43,234 bases of DNA, from positions 1 to 43,234 of the forward strand of contig NZ_RCIQ01000029.1 in NCBI RefSeq assembly GCF_004000255.1, given 5' to 3'. Of the stretch, positions 16,824 to 26,200 are shown in pieces. The DNA is from Nioella ostreopsis (GTDB taxonomy: Bacteria; Pseudomonadota; Alphaproteobacteria; Rhodobacterales; Rhodobacteraceae). How positions within the stretch are numbered: position 1 is the first letter of the stretch; each line of letters opens with the position of its first letter. Under the pieces are notes generated by a model, which saw only the letters and a list, made by a program, of their open reading frames with translations, searched no databases and was not told the origin of the DNA. Position numbers and translations under genes: made by a program.

Positions 16824-17492
16824 TCATGCAAGTGGGTCGACGCCGAAAAGCCATGGGTGGAGCCACAGCAACGCAACATAAAGGCCAATTCCAATCGCAA
16901 TTCGGGTCGCGAGACGTTGCCACGAGACAGGCAGGCAGAGGAACGGCCCGTCCAACACCCGATCACGCATCCGCTGCCACTCTGGCCCCATTTCGCGGCG
17001 CTTGCGCCGGTCGAACATGCGACCGCCGAGGAGCGCGAAGGCGGCGAAGGTTCCGAACAGGATCACATGGGCCAAGTCTCCGTTGGGCACGACATGGGCC
17101 GCCGCCCAAAGCGTCAGCGCCAGCAGCAGCGGGTGACGCGACAACCGGACGATGCCGGGCCGGGCCGGGTCGAACTGGTCGTTGCGCGAACCCCCGAAGG
17201 AAAACGGGTTGGGCCGGCCGATGGACAACGCAAGGATCAGGCAGACCGGCCCCATGACCACCAGTGGGACATGGGCCTGCCATGGCGCCCAGTCCCACAG
17301 GGCCACATGCGGTGCGCTGCCTGCCGCCCAGATCAACCAAGCCAGCACCGCGAACGACAGGGCGGAATAGGCCAGTGTGAAACCGGATGCTCCAAGCCGC
17401 GCCTGAAGCCAAGGCCGCAGTGGCGGTCGCACGGGCAAGGAATGCGACAAGAAGAACACGACATAGGCCAAGGCGAACTCGAACCATCCCAT
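16824..17492 (-). CDS. nnrU: NnrU family membrane protein
   Basis: NnrU is an integral membrane protein first linked to nitric-oxide metabolism in Rhodobacter and is related to isoprenylcysteine methyltransferase-like membrane proteins. The 222-residue product begins MGWFEFALAYVVFFLSHS and has several hydrophobic helices, with the family motifs GRPNPFSFGG and RLSRHPLLLALTLWA. The start at 17492 lies 11 nt after nnrS; the longer frame to 18002 overlaps nnrS in another frame and is spurious. The biochemical function in this family remains unknown; context ties it to NO stress and denitrification. Confidence 0.92.
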   Translation of the reverse strand: MGWFEFALAYVVFFLSHSLPVRPPLRPWLQARLGASGFTLAYSALSFAVLAWLIWAAGSAPHVALWDWAPWQAHVPLVVMGPVCLILALSIGRPNPFSFGGSRNDQFDPARPGIVRLSRHPLLLALTLWAAAHVVPNGDLAHVILFGTFAAFALLGGRMFDRRKRREMGPEWQRMRDRVLDGPFLCLPVSWQRLATRIAIGIGLYVALLWLHPWLFGVDPLA

Positions 17493-17503
17493 CGATGCGC
17501 GCC

Positions 17504-18709
17504 TCAGACCCGCTTGGCGGCGGGCAGGCGCAGCAAAAGCGCACCATAGACGACGGCAAAGCCCCCGAAGGCGACGATCCACGACAGCCCGGCCACCGTG
17601 TGCAACGGGCCGGAGAACTCGGGGAATACGCCGCCCGCGACCCGCGCAAAGACGGACAGGATCAGGGCCAGATAGATCGCGACCGTACCCGCCCCCGCAC
17701 TCAGGTTCTGACCGGTATGGCCCAGCGTCGCGCGAGTCATCACAGCCAGCGTCATCAACCCGATCGCGCCTGCCATCCAGAAATGCTGCGCACCCGCCAT
17801 CCCGAAGGACCCCGGAGCCAAGATTTCCGCGGCCAGTGCCAAGGCCCCCAACGGCACGAAGGCATAGGCCGCGTGCAGCACAGTCACCAGCGGTTCGACA
17901 AAGGTCCGGTGCCCGGCCCAACGGGCCAATCGCAGGGCATGCAACACGCCTGCCAGCGCAAGGGCCAGCCCGGTCAGCGTCCCGAGAGGCAGCGCAACCC
18001 ACAGCAAAAGCGCCACTAGAAGAGCCGCGAGCGCCACCTTGTCGAAGGACTGCATCGGCGCCACGGGCAGGACGGCGCTGCGCCGTTTCACCAGCCAGTT
18101 GCGGGTGAAGGACGGCACTATGCGGCCGCCGATGACGGCGATCATCATGATGCCCGCCCCGAGGCCCAGCCGCAGGCCGTAACCTTGTGCGGCATACTCG
18201 CCCTGTGCCGCCTCCCAGTGGAAAAGTGCATTGCCGATGATGAAGCCCCCCAGCATCGCCAGCACGATCAGGTTACGCCAGTTCTTGCCCGCCACGATCT
18301 CCCGCGCGATCAGCAGCGCAAAAAAAACCGGAAACGCGAGATCCAACGCCGCCACCAGCGCGGGCGGCACGCCACCCGAGACGGCGACGGCCAGACGGCC
18401 CAAGAGCCACAGGCCCGCGAGCATCCCGAGACGCCAGCCGACGATCGGCAAGCGCCCCGTCCAGTTTGGCACCGCGGTCAGTAGGAACCCCGCGACGACG
18501 GCGCCCAGATAACCGAACAGGAATTCATGCGCGTGCCATGACACGGGGTCGAAAGCGGTGGGCAACGTCAGGTGCCCCGACAGCATCGGCACCCAAAGTG
18601 CCATCGCCAGCGCTGCCCAGACCGCCGCGCCGAAGAAGAACGGGCGGAACCCGAAGGTCAGGATCGCGGGTCCGGTCCAGGCGCGCATCTGTTCGGTTGT
18701 GGTGGTCAT
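17504..18709 (-). CDS. nnrS: NnrS family haem-copper membrane protein
   Basis: NnrS is a polytopic membrane protein that helps cells tolerate NO by limiting iron-nitrosyl formation. The 401-residue product has about 12 hydrophobic helices and family landmarks such as GFRPFFFGAAVWA near the N-terminus, WHAHEFLFGYLGAVVAGFLLT, GRIVPSFTRNWL and MTRATLGHTGQ. Conserved histidines (for example in WHAHE) are the likely haem/copper ligands. Its ATG at 18709 overlaps the cyclo-ligase stop by 4 nt, so it is co-translated with that gene and followed by nnrU. Confidence 0.95.
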   Translation of the reverse strand: MTTTTEQMRAWTGPAILTFGFRPFFFGAAVWAALAMALWVPMLSGHLTLPTAFDPVSWHAHEFLFGYLGAVVAGFLLTAVPNWTGRLPIVGWRLGMLAGLWLLGRLAVAVSGGVPPALVAALDLAFPVFFALLIAREIVAGKNWRNLIVLAMLGGFIIGNALFHWEAAQGEYAAQGYGLRLGLGAGIMMIAVIGGRIVPSFTRNWLVKRRSAVLPVAPMQSFDKVALAALLVALLLWVALPLGTLTGLALALAGVLHALRLARWAGHRTFVEPLVTVLHAAYAFVPLGALALAAEILAPGSFGMAGAQHFWMAGAIGLMTLAVMTRATLGHTGQNLSAGAGTVAIYLALILSVFARVAGGVFPEFSGPLHTVAGLSWIVAFGGFAVVYGALLLRLPAAKRV

Positions 18710-19401
18710 CTGTGTGTCCTTGAGTCCGGCCTTGTTGCTGCGACGCCGTCCTCGGTCAGGATCAGGTCGAGCGGGATGTCATGGGGTTGCGGAAAGATCG
18801 TCGGCAGGCGGGCGGCGTTCAGCGCGATGCCGATGGTGATGGGGCGTGGTGTCAACGCAGCCAGCGTCCGGTCGAAATAGCCCCCACCCCAGCCCAACCG
18901 ATAACAGTCGTCGGTCCACCCCAGGCAGGGCGCGAGCGCGAAATCGGGCACCAGCATATCGGCATCGGGCGGGGGAACGGGGATGTTCCAGTCGCCGCGC
19001 ACCAGTTTGGTCTCGGGTGTCCAGCGGCGAAACACCAGTGGCGCGGCGCGCGTCTCGACCACTGGCAAGGCGACGGTGACGCCCGCGCAGTGCAGATCGG
19101 TCAAGGTCGGGCGCAGGTCGGGTTCCTCCTTGATCGGCCAGTAGCCGGACAGGACGCATCCGCTTCCCACGCCACGCGTCGCAAGCACCCTCCCCAGATG
19201 CCCCGCGATTCTGTCCGAAACCTGCGCCCGTCCGGCCTGGCCCAGGCCCTTCCTTAGCCCGGCCAGCCGTACCCGTTCCGCCCGGCGCCAGCGCGCCACA
19301 TCGCGCGCCTGCCCGGGATCAACGCCAAGCGGGTCGAAATACGCGAGATCGACCTCTCCAGCCATGCAAGGCGGCGAGGCATATGTCCCGCCATTGGTCA
19401 T
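18706..19401 (-). CDS. 5-formyltetrahydrofolate cyclo-ligase
   Basis: This enzyme turns 5-formyl-THF into 5,10-methenyl-THF with ATP. The 231-residue product has the family motifs SGYWPIKEEPDLRPTL and the substrate/ATP-binding GWGGGYFDR, then HDIPLDLILTEDG near the end. It has an N-terminal extension of about 30 residues before the domain. The ATG at 19401 overlaps the upstream di-iron protein stop by 4 nt, and its own stop overlaps the nnrS start, so it is firmly embedded in an NO-response operon. It could serve one-carbon metabolism under NO stress or have a modified role; the sequence does not tell. Confidence 0.9.
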   Translation of the reverse strand: MTNGGTYASPPCMAGEVDLAYFDPLGVDPGQARDVARWRRAERVRLAGLRKGLGQAGRAQVSDRIAGHLGRVLATRGVGSGCVLSGYWPIKEEPDLRPTLTDLHCAGVTVALPVVETRAAPLVFRRWTPETKLVRGDWNIPVPPPDADMLVPDFALAPCLGWTDDCYRLGWGGGYFDRTLAALTPRPITIGIALNAARLPTIFPQPHDIPLDLILTEDGVAATRPDSRTHR

Positions 19402-19883
19402 CTTGCCGGCTCAAACTGGGGGAAAAGCACGACGTTCTCCAGCGCAATGTGCTCGGCCAGTTCCTCAAGCAACGTCGCCGTGCCGCCATAGAGCGACCGC
19501 CACGAGCCACAGGCATGCTCTGGTGGTGTCAGATCACCTGTCAGCTTGCGGATCAGCGCGATGGTCTCGGCGTGATCGTCATGGTCGGCGCGCATGACCG
19601 CAATGGGGTGTTCGATGCCCGCACCGCCGCCCGCGCGCATGGCCGGGAACAGGATCGTCTCTTCCTTGGTCATGTGGTCTTCCATCTCGTGGGCAAGCGT
19701 GGCCAGGGCACGGGCAAGACTCTTTGGGGCGTCTGGATCATCGGCGTGAACCTGTTCGACGCGCTCGGCCAAGGGTACGAGCGAGGCCAGGTCCGCCCGG
19801 TGCATCTCGTGATAATTGGTCAGGATGTGGTCGATCAGGACGCCGGTTTCCTGCGGCACTGCGGCGGTGGCATTGTTGTGCAT
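19398..19883 (-). CDS. dnrN: RIC/DnrN-type di-iron iron-sulphur repair protein (short form)
   Basis: The 161-residue protein is a hemerythrin-like domain of the YtfE/ScdA/DnrN kind, which repairs iron-sulphur clusters damaged by NO or oxidants. Ligand-type residues appear in ILTNYHEMHRADL, LAHEMEDHMTKEETILFP, VMRADHDDHAETI and EELAEHIALENVVLFP. The N-terminal ScdA_N cysteine domain of full-length YtfE is missing, so this is the short form. It is the first gene of the operon, directly divergent from an Rrf2 regulator, the arrangement expected for an NsrR target. Confidence 0.87.
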   Translation of the reverse strand: MHNNATAAVPQETGVLIDHILTNYHEMHRADLASLVPLAERVEQVHADDPDAPKSLARALATLAHEMEDHMTKEETILFPAMRAGGGAGIEHPIAVMRADHDDHAETIALIRKLTGDLTPPEHACGSWRSLYGGTATLLEELAEHIALENVVLFPQFEPAR

Positions 19884-19923
19884 GGCGCATCCTTTCTGTG
19901 ATGAATCGTCGGAACAAGTTGAA

Positions 19924-19975
19924 TTGGTATTTGATTTACCGATTAGACCACAGTAATACGCATTGTAAATACCAA
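19924..19975. promoter_or_regulatory. Inverted repeat between dnrN and nsrR-like gene (operator candidate)
   Basis: TTGGTATTT at 19924-19932 and its exact reverse complement AAATACCAA at 19967-19975 lie in the AT-rich 107-nt gap between the divergent genes, ending 15 nt before the regulator ATG. A 9-bp repeat with a 34-nt spacer suggests two half-sites or two separate sites for the Rrf2 protein, covering both promoters. It is not the classical enterobacterial NsrR palindrome. Confidence 0.5.
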
Positions 19976-19990
19976 ATCAGGAGCGCGACC

Positions 19991-20404
19991 ATGCGCCTCA
20001 CGTCCTTCACAGATTACGGGCTACGCGTGCTGATGCGCATGGCGGGCACCCCCGATCGCGCCTTCACAGCCGCCGACCTTGCCGCCGAGTTCCGTATCTC
20101 GCGCAACCATCTGGCAAAGGTGATTTCGGCGCTTGCCGCGGCAGGTCTTCTAGAGACCCGGCGCGGCGGCGGGGGCGGCGCGATGCTGGCCCGCGCGCCC
20201 AAGGACATCCGTTTGGGCGATGTGGTGGCGGTGCTCGAGGCCGATCAGGCGCTGGTGGAGTGCTTTGCCTCCGACACCAACACTTGCACCCTGACCCCGC
20301 ACTGCCGGTTGAAGGCGCGGCTGGCCCATGCCGAGGCGGCCTTCGTGGCCGATCTCAACCGCAGCACCCTTGCCGATTGCGTCTACCGCCCGGAAAGCAC
20401 CTGA
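19991..20404 (+). CDS. nsrR: Rrf2-family NO-sensing repressor, NsrR-like
   Basis: The 137-residue protein starts MRLTSFTDYGLRVLMRMA, the standard NsrR/IscR-type winged-helix N-terminus, with recognition region FRISRNHLAKVISAL. Cys91, Cys99 and Cys105 (ECFASDTNTC and PHCRLK) have the spacing of the NsrR [4Fe-4S] ligands, so NO damage to the cluster should relieve repression. The ATG at 19991 follows a GGAGCG ribosome site; the frame is open further upstream but without homology. It is divergent from the dnrN-nnrS-nnrU operon, its likely target. Its last 22 bases overlap the convergent membrane-protein gene. Confidence 0.9.
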   Translation: MRLTSFTDYGLRVLMRMAGTPDRAFTAADLAAEFRISRNHLAKVISALAAAGLLETRRGGGGGAMLARAPKDIRLGDVVAVLEADQALVECFASDTNTCTLTPHCRLKARLAHAEAAFVADLNRSTLADCVYRPEST

Positions 20405-20760
20405 CGCGCCACCAGCGCGATGCCGCCCCATACCGTGCTGCGCAGGGCCATGGCGAAAACGGTGCGCATCTCGAAAGCTCCACCCTGCGCCACATGCAAA
20501 CCGAACGCCGCGAAGACCAACAGCGTTGCGGCGAAGATCGCGAGAGACAGAGGATAGGCCCATCGCCGCCCCTGCCACAGGCCCAGGCCCGCGACGACAT
20601 AGGCAAGTCCAGCCAGTGTGTTGAACCACAAGACGAACAGGACGACCGCCCCCATCTCGAGCGCACCAAGCAGCGTGGTGCCGCCCGAAACAACCGTCAA
20701 AAGGCCGAAGGCAATCGCAACTCCACCCGTGATGCGAAGCAATTTATCTTTTTTTCTCAT
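20383..20760 (-). CDS. Small membrane protein, four predicted helices
   Basis: I do not recognise the family. The 125-residue protein has a basic start (MRKKDKLLR) and four hydrophobic segments, near residues 8-32, 36-60, 66-90 and 100-122. It begins inside the last codons of the tetR gene (17-nt overlap), so it is likely co-transcribed with the regulator. Its 3' end overlaps the nsrR-like gene by 22 bases from the opposite strand. A role linked to the neighbouring efflux system is possible but unsupported. Confidence 0.65.
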   Translation of the reverse strand: MRKKDKLLRITGGVAIAFGLLTVVSGGTTLLGALEMGAVVLFVLWFNTLAGLAYVVAGLGLWQGRRWAYPLSLAIFAATLLVFAAFGLHVAQGGAFEMRTVFAMALRSTVWGGIALVARQVLSGR

Positions 20761-21367
20761 CGAGAACGTCCTCCTCAGCGTTCAGCAGCACCAACTGCAC
20801 GTCGAACAATCGCAACCCCTCTTGCGGGAGCGAAAAGCCCCGCGCGCCGAGCGTCCAGCGGATGGCGACACCCTGCACCAGCGATGTCAGCAGGATGGCG
20901 ACATCCTCCGGGCTAACGTCGCGCTTCATGTCGCCCGCGGCCTGAAGATCACGGATCACGGCAACAAGGCGGCTCTGAAACGCGCCCAGAAGCCCCCGGA
21001 ACACGTCGCGCAGGGCTTGATTGTCCACCTGCAACTCGCGCGAGAACAGGATCGACGGCAAGGCGGGCGTCTCGGAAATGGCTGATAACTGTGCGCAGAT
21101 CAGCGCCCTCAAGCGCGCGTGTGGCCCGGCGGCCCCGGCCTCGGCTGCGGCCCAGGAGCCTTGAAGCCGGTTCGCGATATCCTCGGCCACCGCCAACCAG
21201 AGCGCGCCCTTGGTGGGAAAATGTCGGAAGATCGCCGGCTGACTGAGACCGATGGCGCGCGCGACATCCGTGGTGCTGAGCCGGTCGGGTCCGATCTCGT
21301 CGGCCAGTCGCAGCACCTCGGCCACGATCTGTGTCTTTCGCTCTTCCGCGCTCTGACGACCGGACAT
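20744..21367 (-). CDS. TetR-family transcriptional repressor
   Basis: The 207-residue protein has an N-terminal TetR helix-turn-helix, with TTDVARAIGLSQPAIFRHF as the recognition segment, and an all-helical ligand-binding C-terminal domain. It is divergent from the cytochrome b561-RND operon, the usual position of a local efflux-pump repressor. A GAGGTGG ribosome site precedes the ATG. The inducing ligand is unknown. Confidence 0.92.
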   Translation of the reverse strand: MSGRQSAEERKTQIVAEVLRLADEIGPDRLSTTDVARAIGLSQPAIFRHFPTKGALWLAVAEDIANRLQGSWAAAEAGAAGPHARLRALICAQLSAISETPALPSILFSRELQVDNQALRDVFRGLLGAFQSRLVAVIRDLQAAGDMKRDVSPEDVAILLTSLVQGVAIRWTLGARGFSLPQEGLRLFDVQLVLLNAEEDVLDEKKR

Positions 21368-21380
21368 GCAGCCACCTCTT

Positions 21381-21400
21381 GTTAGTTATAACTCACTAAC
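21381..21400. promoter_or_regulatory. Palindromic operator candidate for the TetR regulator
   Basis: GTTAGT and ACTAAC form a perfect 6-bp inverted repeat around TATAACTC, immediately upstream of tetR in the 97-nt gap to the divergent pump operon. Size, symmetry and position are typical of TetR-family operators such as those with TTAGT half-sites. Binding is inferred. Confidence 0.65.
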
Positions 21401-21464
21401 CTATACTACTGGCAACTGCAACCTCTATCCCGAGTCGCGCGCCCAGACCGAAAGGACCCCCGCC

Positions 21465-21962
21465 ATGCCCGCCACAACCGCCCCGACCGGCTATTCCCGC
21501 CTGCAGATCGCGCTGCACTGGCTCGTCTTCGCGCTGATTGCGCAGCAATACCTTTTCAAGGACGCGATGTCGGCCGCTTGGGATCGCGTCACCGACGGGC
21601 TGGAGGCGGGGTTCGACCCGCTCGTGCTGGCCCATGTGGCGGGCGGCGCGCTGGTGGTGATCTTCGCGCTGTGGCGGCTGACGCTGCGCGCCCAGCGCGG
21701 CGTGCCTCCGGCGATCGAGGCCAACAAACTGCAGGGCATCCTCGCCAAGCTCACCCATGTCGGCCTATACGCGCTGATGATCCTGATGCCGCTCAGCGGC
21801 TCGGTCGCGTGGTTTGGCGGGGTCGAGACCGCGGCGCAAGGCCACAACGTTTTGAAGATTGCCCTGCTGGCGCTGATCGCGCTGCATGTCGTCGGCGCGC
21901 TCTACCACCAGTTCGTGCTGCGCGACGGCACGCTGGCGCGGATGCGCCGGGCGCAATGCTGA
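21465..21962 (+). CDS. Cytochrome b561 family membrane protein
   Basis: The 165-residue protein has four membrane helices with histidines placed as haem b ligands: YSRLQIALHWLVFA, DPLVLAHVAGGA, KLTHVGLYALMI and IALHVVGALYHQF. Members of this family move electrons between quinol, superoxide or other donors across the membrane. The ATG at 21465 follows AAAGGA; the reading frame opens earlier without homology. It is the first gene of the pump operon, 4 nt before the membrane-fusion gene, which is an unusual partner for an RND system. Confidence 0.9.
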   Translation: MPATTAPTGYSRLQIALHWLVFALIAQQYLFKDAMSAAWDRVTDGLEAGFDPLVLAHVAGGALVVIFALWRLTLRAQRGVPPAIEANKLQGILAKLTHVGLYALMILMPLSGSVAWFGGVETAAQGHNVLKIALLALIALHVVGALYHQFVLRDGTLARMRRAQC

Positions 21963-21966
21963 TCCC

Positions 21967-23265
21967 ATGAGACTCGCCCCTCTCCTCGCCCTGCCGCCCA
22001 TTGCGCTCGGCATTGCCGCGGCGGTCTGGATGATCTCGTCGGCCCCCGGACCGGCCCAGATCGAGGGCAGCGGACCCGCCCTGCCGGTCCGCGTGATGAC
22101 GGTCGCGGCAGCAGACCTACGCCCGACCGCCACGGCGTGGGGCAACCTGCGGGCGGCCGACACCTGGGTCGCCGTGGCCGAAGTGCAAGGCGAAGTGATC
22201 TGGCGCCACTCCAACCTGGAACCCGGCCGCCTGATCCCGGCGGGAACCGAGGTGCTGCGGATCGACCCTGCCGACTACGAGCTCGCGTTGGCGCAGTCGC
22301 AGGCCGACCTTGCAGCGCTGGACGCCGAAAGCGCGCAGCTGACCGCCGAGGCGGAAAACACGGACCGCATCCTCGAACTGGAACGCGCGAGATTGGCGCT
22401 GGCCGAGGCCGAACTGGCTCGCACGCGGACCCTGGCCCAACAGGGTACGGCCCCGCAATCGCGCGTCGATGAGGCCGAGCGTGCCACGCTTCTGGCCCGC
22501 CGCACGGTCGCGGAACTCGAAAATGCGATGGCTCTTATCCCGTCCCGCGAGGCACGGATCGCGGCACAGGTCGCGCGCAGCGAGGCCGCCATCGACCGCG
22601 CGCGCCGCGCGCTCGACCGCACAACCCTGACGACGCCGTTCGGCATGCGTGTGACCGAGGTAAATGCGGAGCTGTTTCAAACCGTCAGCCCCGGTCAGGT
22701 GGTGATCCGTGCCGACGGGATCGCAGCGGCCGAAGTCGTGGCCCATCTGCCAATCGGCAGCTTTCGCCGCCTGCTGGGAGATGCGCCTGAAGGCATCACC
22801 CTTGCCGACATGATGCGCGACCTGCCAGCCACGCAAATCGAGGTGACGCTCAGCCCGCTGTCGGACCCGACCCAAATCTGGACCGCCCGCGTTGTCCGGA
22901 TCGAAGGCGCGCTGGATGCCCGTGCGCGCACCGTGCCGGTCGTCGTCAGGGTTGACGACCCCTATGAGGGCGCGGACCCGCCCCAGCGCCTACCGCTGGT
23001 GCCCAACATGCAGGTGCAGATTGCCTTTTCGGGCGCTTCTATGTCAGGCCTCATCGCAATCCCCGAAGCGGCACTGCATGGGGGCATGGTGCGTATCGCA
23101 AGCGCCGATAACAGGCTGGAGTTGCGGCCCGTCACCGCCGGTTTTGCACAAGACGGCTCGGTCATCATCACCGATGGGCTCGCCCCCGGCGACCGCGTGA
23201 TGATCGACGACATCGCCCCGGCCATTCCCGGCATGACCCTGACCCCGGTCGAGGCCGCGCGATGA
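21967..23265 (+). CDS. RND efflux membrane-fusion (periplasmic adaptor) protein
   Basis: The 432-residue protein links the inner-membrane pump to an outer-membrane channel. It has an N-terminal membrane anchor (residues 1-25), split lipoyl halves (around AEVQGEVIW and the DRTTLTTPFGMRVTEV segment), a long alpha-helical hairpin rich in Ala, Glu and Arg (about residues 105-215), and C-terminal beta domains. Start at 21967, just after the b561 stop. The stop overlaps the pump start by 4 nt. No outer-membrane factor gene follows, so it presumably borrows one from elsewhere. Confidence 0.93.
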   Translation: MRLAPLLALPPIALGIAAAVWMISSAPGPAQIEGSGPALPVRVMTVAAADLRPTATAWGNLRAADTWVAVAEVQGEVIWRHSNLEPGRLIPAGTEVLRIDPADYELALAQSQADLAALDAESAQLTAEAENTDRILELERARLALAEAELARTRTLAQQGTAPQSRVDEAERATLLARRTVAELENAMALIPSREARIAAQVARSEAAIDRARRALDRTTLTTPFGMRVTEVNAELFQTVSPGQVVIRADGIAAAEVVAHLPIGSFRRLLGDAPEGITLADMMRDLPATQIEVTLSPLSDPTQIWTARVVRIEGALDARARTVPVVVRVDDPYEGADPPQRLPLVPNMQVQIAFSGASMSGLIAIPEAALHGGMVRIASADNRLELRPVTAGFAQDGSVIITDGLAPGDRVMIDDIAPAIPGMTLTPVEAAR

Positions 23266-26200
23266 TCCGCTGGTTCACCGGCCACCCGACGGCGGGCAAC
23301 CTGCTGCTTTTGCTGTTCCTCGCCGCCGGGGCCTTTGCCGCGCCGGGTCTCTTGCGCGAAACCTTCCCGGATTTCCGCGCTGTCGAGGCCGAGATCACCG
23401 TGCCCTACCGGGGCGCTGCCGCCGAGGATGTCGAAGGCGCGATCTGCGCGCCGCTGTGGGACGGGGTGCAGGGTGTCGAGGGGCTGGAGACCTTCACCTG
23501 CACCGCGCAAACCGGCCGCGCCCGCGCCGTGGCGACCATGGCGCCGGGCAATGACGCGCTGCGTTTCGTGAATTCTCTGCGCACCGAGGTTTCGGCCATC
23601 GACAGCTTTCCTGACCGTGCCGATCCTGCGGTGGTGCGCGAGTTGCACCGCTCCGATCCGGTCACCTCGGTGGCTATCTCGGGAGATCTGCCGCTGGGCG
23701 AACTGGACCTTTATGCGGACGCCTTGTCGGACCGCCTGACCGCCCTGCCGGGTGTTGCTCGCGTGACGCGCGGGGGCCTCGGCGCCCGGACGCTGTCCAT
23801 CACCGCGCCGCGCGCCGTGCTCGACAGCCACGGCCTGACACCTGCCACATTGGCCGCCGCCATCGCCGCGCAGAACATCGACCTGCCCGCAGGCACGCTC
23901 GAAGGGGCAGGCGCGGACCTGACCCTGCGTTTCACCGCCGAACGCGACACGGCGACGGCGCTGGCCATGATCCCCGTGCTGGTGCTGCCGAACGGCGCGA
24001 CGCTGACGCTGGGCGACGTGGCGGTGATCGAGGAACGCTTCGAGCCGCCACAGGACCGCGCCTTTGTCGACGGGGTGCCCGCCCTCGTGCTTGACGTGGC
24101 CAAGGCGCTCGATGCCGACGCGCTGCGCGTGCTGGACGGCGTCGCGGCCTTGGTTGACGCGGAAACCGCCCGACTGCCGGGCGCCATCACCGTCGAGGTG
24201 GTGCAGGACGTGACCTCCATCATCCGTGACCGACTGGTGATGCTGGTGCAGAACGGGGTGATCGGGCTGGTGCTCGTCGTCGTGGTGATGAGCATGTTTT
24301 TCCGCCCCGGCTTTGCGATCTGGGCCGCGATGGGTCTGCCCGTGGCCTTTGCGGGGGCCTTTGTCTGGATGGCGCTGACCGGGCTCAGCCTGAACATGAT
24401 GACACTGGTGGCGCTTCTGATGGCGATCGGGATCGTGATGGACGATTCCATCGTGATCGCGGATTCCATCGCTGTACACGCCGCCAAGGGCGCGACGGTG
24501 GAAACTGTGGCGGCAGGCGTCGCCGCCGTGGCACCCGGCGTGATCTCGTCCTTCCTGACGACGCTTGCCGTGTTCCTGCCTCTGGCCTTCCTCGCGGGCG
24601 AGTTGGGCGCGGTGCTCGAAGTCCTGCCGGTGGTCCTGCTGGCAGCCCTTGCCGCCTCGCTGATCGAGGCTTTTTTCATCCTGCCCCACCACCTGAAAGG
24701 CGGGATGAAGGACACTGCCCCCTCCCGCTTCCGCAAAGGCTTCGACGCGGGCTTTGACGCTTTTCGCGAAGGGGTCGGCGGTCTGGCCGATACCGCGATC
24801 AAGGCGCGCTGGCTGGTCGCAGGGCTGGCCATCGGTGCCTTGATCCTGACCGTCGGTGCGCTCGGTGGCGGCATGGTCAAGCGCGAAGCCATGCCCGAGA
24901 TTGACGGCGACGTGCTCGAAGCGCGGCTGATGCTGCCTGCCGGCACCCCGCTGGCACGAACGGGCCAGGCCGTGGCACAGGTCGAGGCCGCGCTTGACCG
25001 CGTGAACGCCCGTATGACACCCGAACAGCCCGAGGCGCAACCGCTGGTTATTCGCCGCATCACCCGTCTGGGCCGTAACCTGTCGGCGGGCGAGACCGGC
25101 GCCCATGTTGCCACCGTCGCGGTGGACCTTCTGGGCGCCGAGACACGCACCAGCACGCTGGACGAGATCGTCACACTCTGGCGCGAAGAAATCGGCGCCC
25201 TGCCCGGCGTGAACTCACTGATCCTGACCGAGCCGGGCATCGGCCCGCAAGGCATCCCGGTCGAGTTGCGCCTGACCCACCCCGACCTCGCCTCGCTCGA
25301 GGCCGCGGGCCGCGCCACGCTGGCCGAACTCGAGACCTATGCCGGTGTGCGCAACGCGATCCTCGACCTGCGCCCCGGCGCGCCCGAATTGCGGCTGAGC
25401 CTGTCGCCGGGGGCCGAGGCGCTGGGGCTGACCGCAACGGATGTGGCAAGCCAACTTCGCGCGGCTTTCCTCGGCACGCAGCTTGCGGAAATCCGGCGCG
25501 GTGATCTGGCATGGGATCTTGAGGTGCGGCTGGCCGATGAGGACCGCACCACCCGCGCCGACCTGAGCCTTTTCGAAGTCGCCCTGCCCGGTGGCGGCAC
25601 CGTGCCGCTCTCCAGCATCGCCACCATTGACGAGGCGCGCGGCTGGGGCACGATCACACGCCGCAATGGTCTGCGCACCCTGACCGTTTCGGCCGATGTG
25701 GACGGCCGCATCGGCAATGCCGACGCGATTACCGCACGGCTGGCCGAGGGCTTCCTGCCCGATCTGGCAGCCTCCACCCCCGGCCTTGGCTTCGAGATCG
25801 GCGGACAGGCCGCGAATTCCGCGGAAACCGTCGCCTCGATCCTGCGCGGGTTCCTCATCGGGCTGGTGGGCATCTACCTCGTGCTCAGCTTCCAGTTCCG
25901 CAGCTATGTCGAGCCGTTGATTGTGATGATCACCATCCCGCTGGCATTTCTGGGCGTGATCTGGGGCCATGTCCTGATGGGCTACAACATTTCCATGCCG
26001 TCTCTGGTGGGGGCGGCCTCGCTCGCGGGCATCGTGGTGAACAACGCGATCCTTTTGGTCGGCGTCATCAACGCCCGTCGCGCCGAGGGGCTGTCCGCCG
26101 CGCTGGCCGTAGGCGAGGCTGTGCGGTCGCGGTTCCGCCCGATCTTCGTCTCGGTCTCGACCACGATCATGGGCATGGCGCCACTGCTGCTGGAAACCTC

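Noticed and set aside
16824-18002. Long start option for nnrU at 18002
   Set aside because: The extra 170 residues overlap nnrS in another frame and show no NnrU similarity; MGWFEFALAY at 17492 is the family start.
22962-25106. 714-residue minus-strand frame opposite the RND pump
   Set aside because: Opposite a clear RND transporter and its adaptor; rich in His, Gly and Gln without domains, as expected for a shadow frame.
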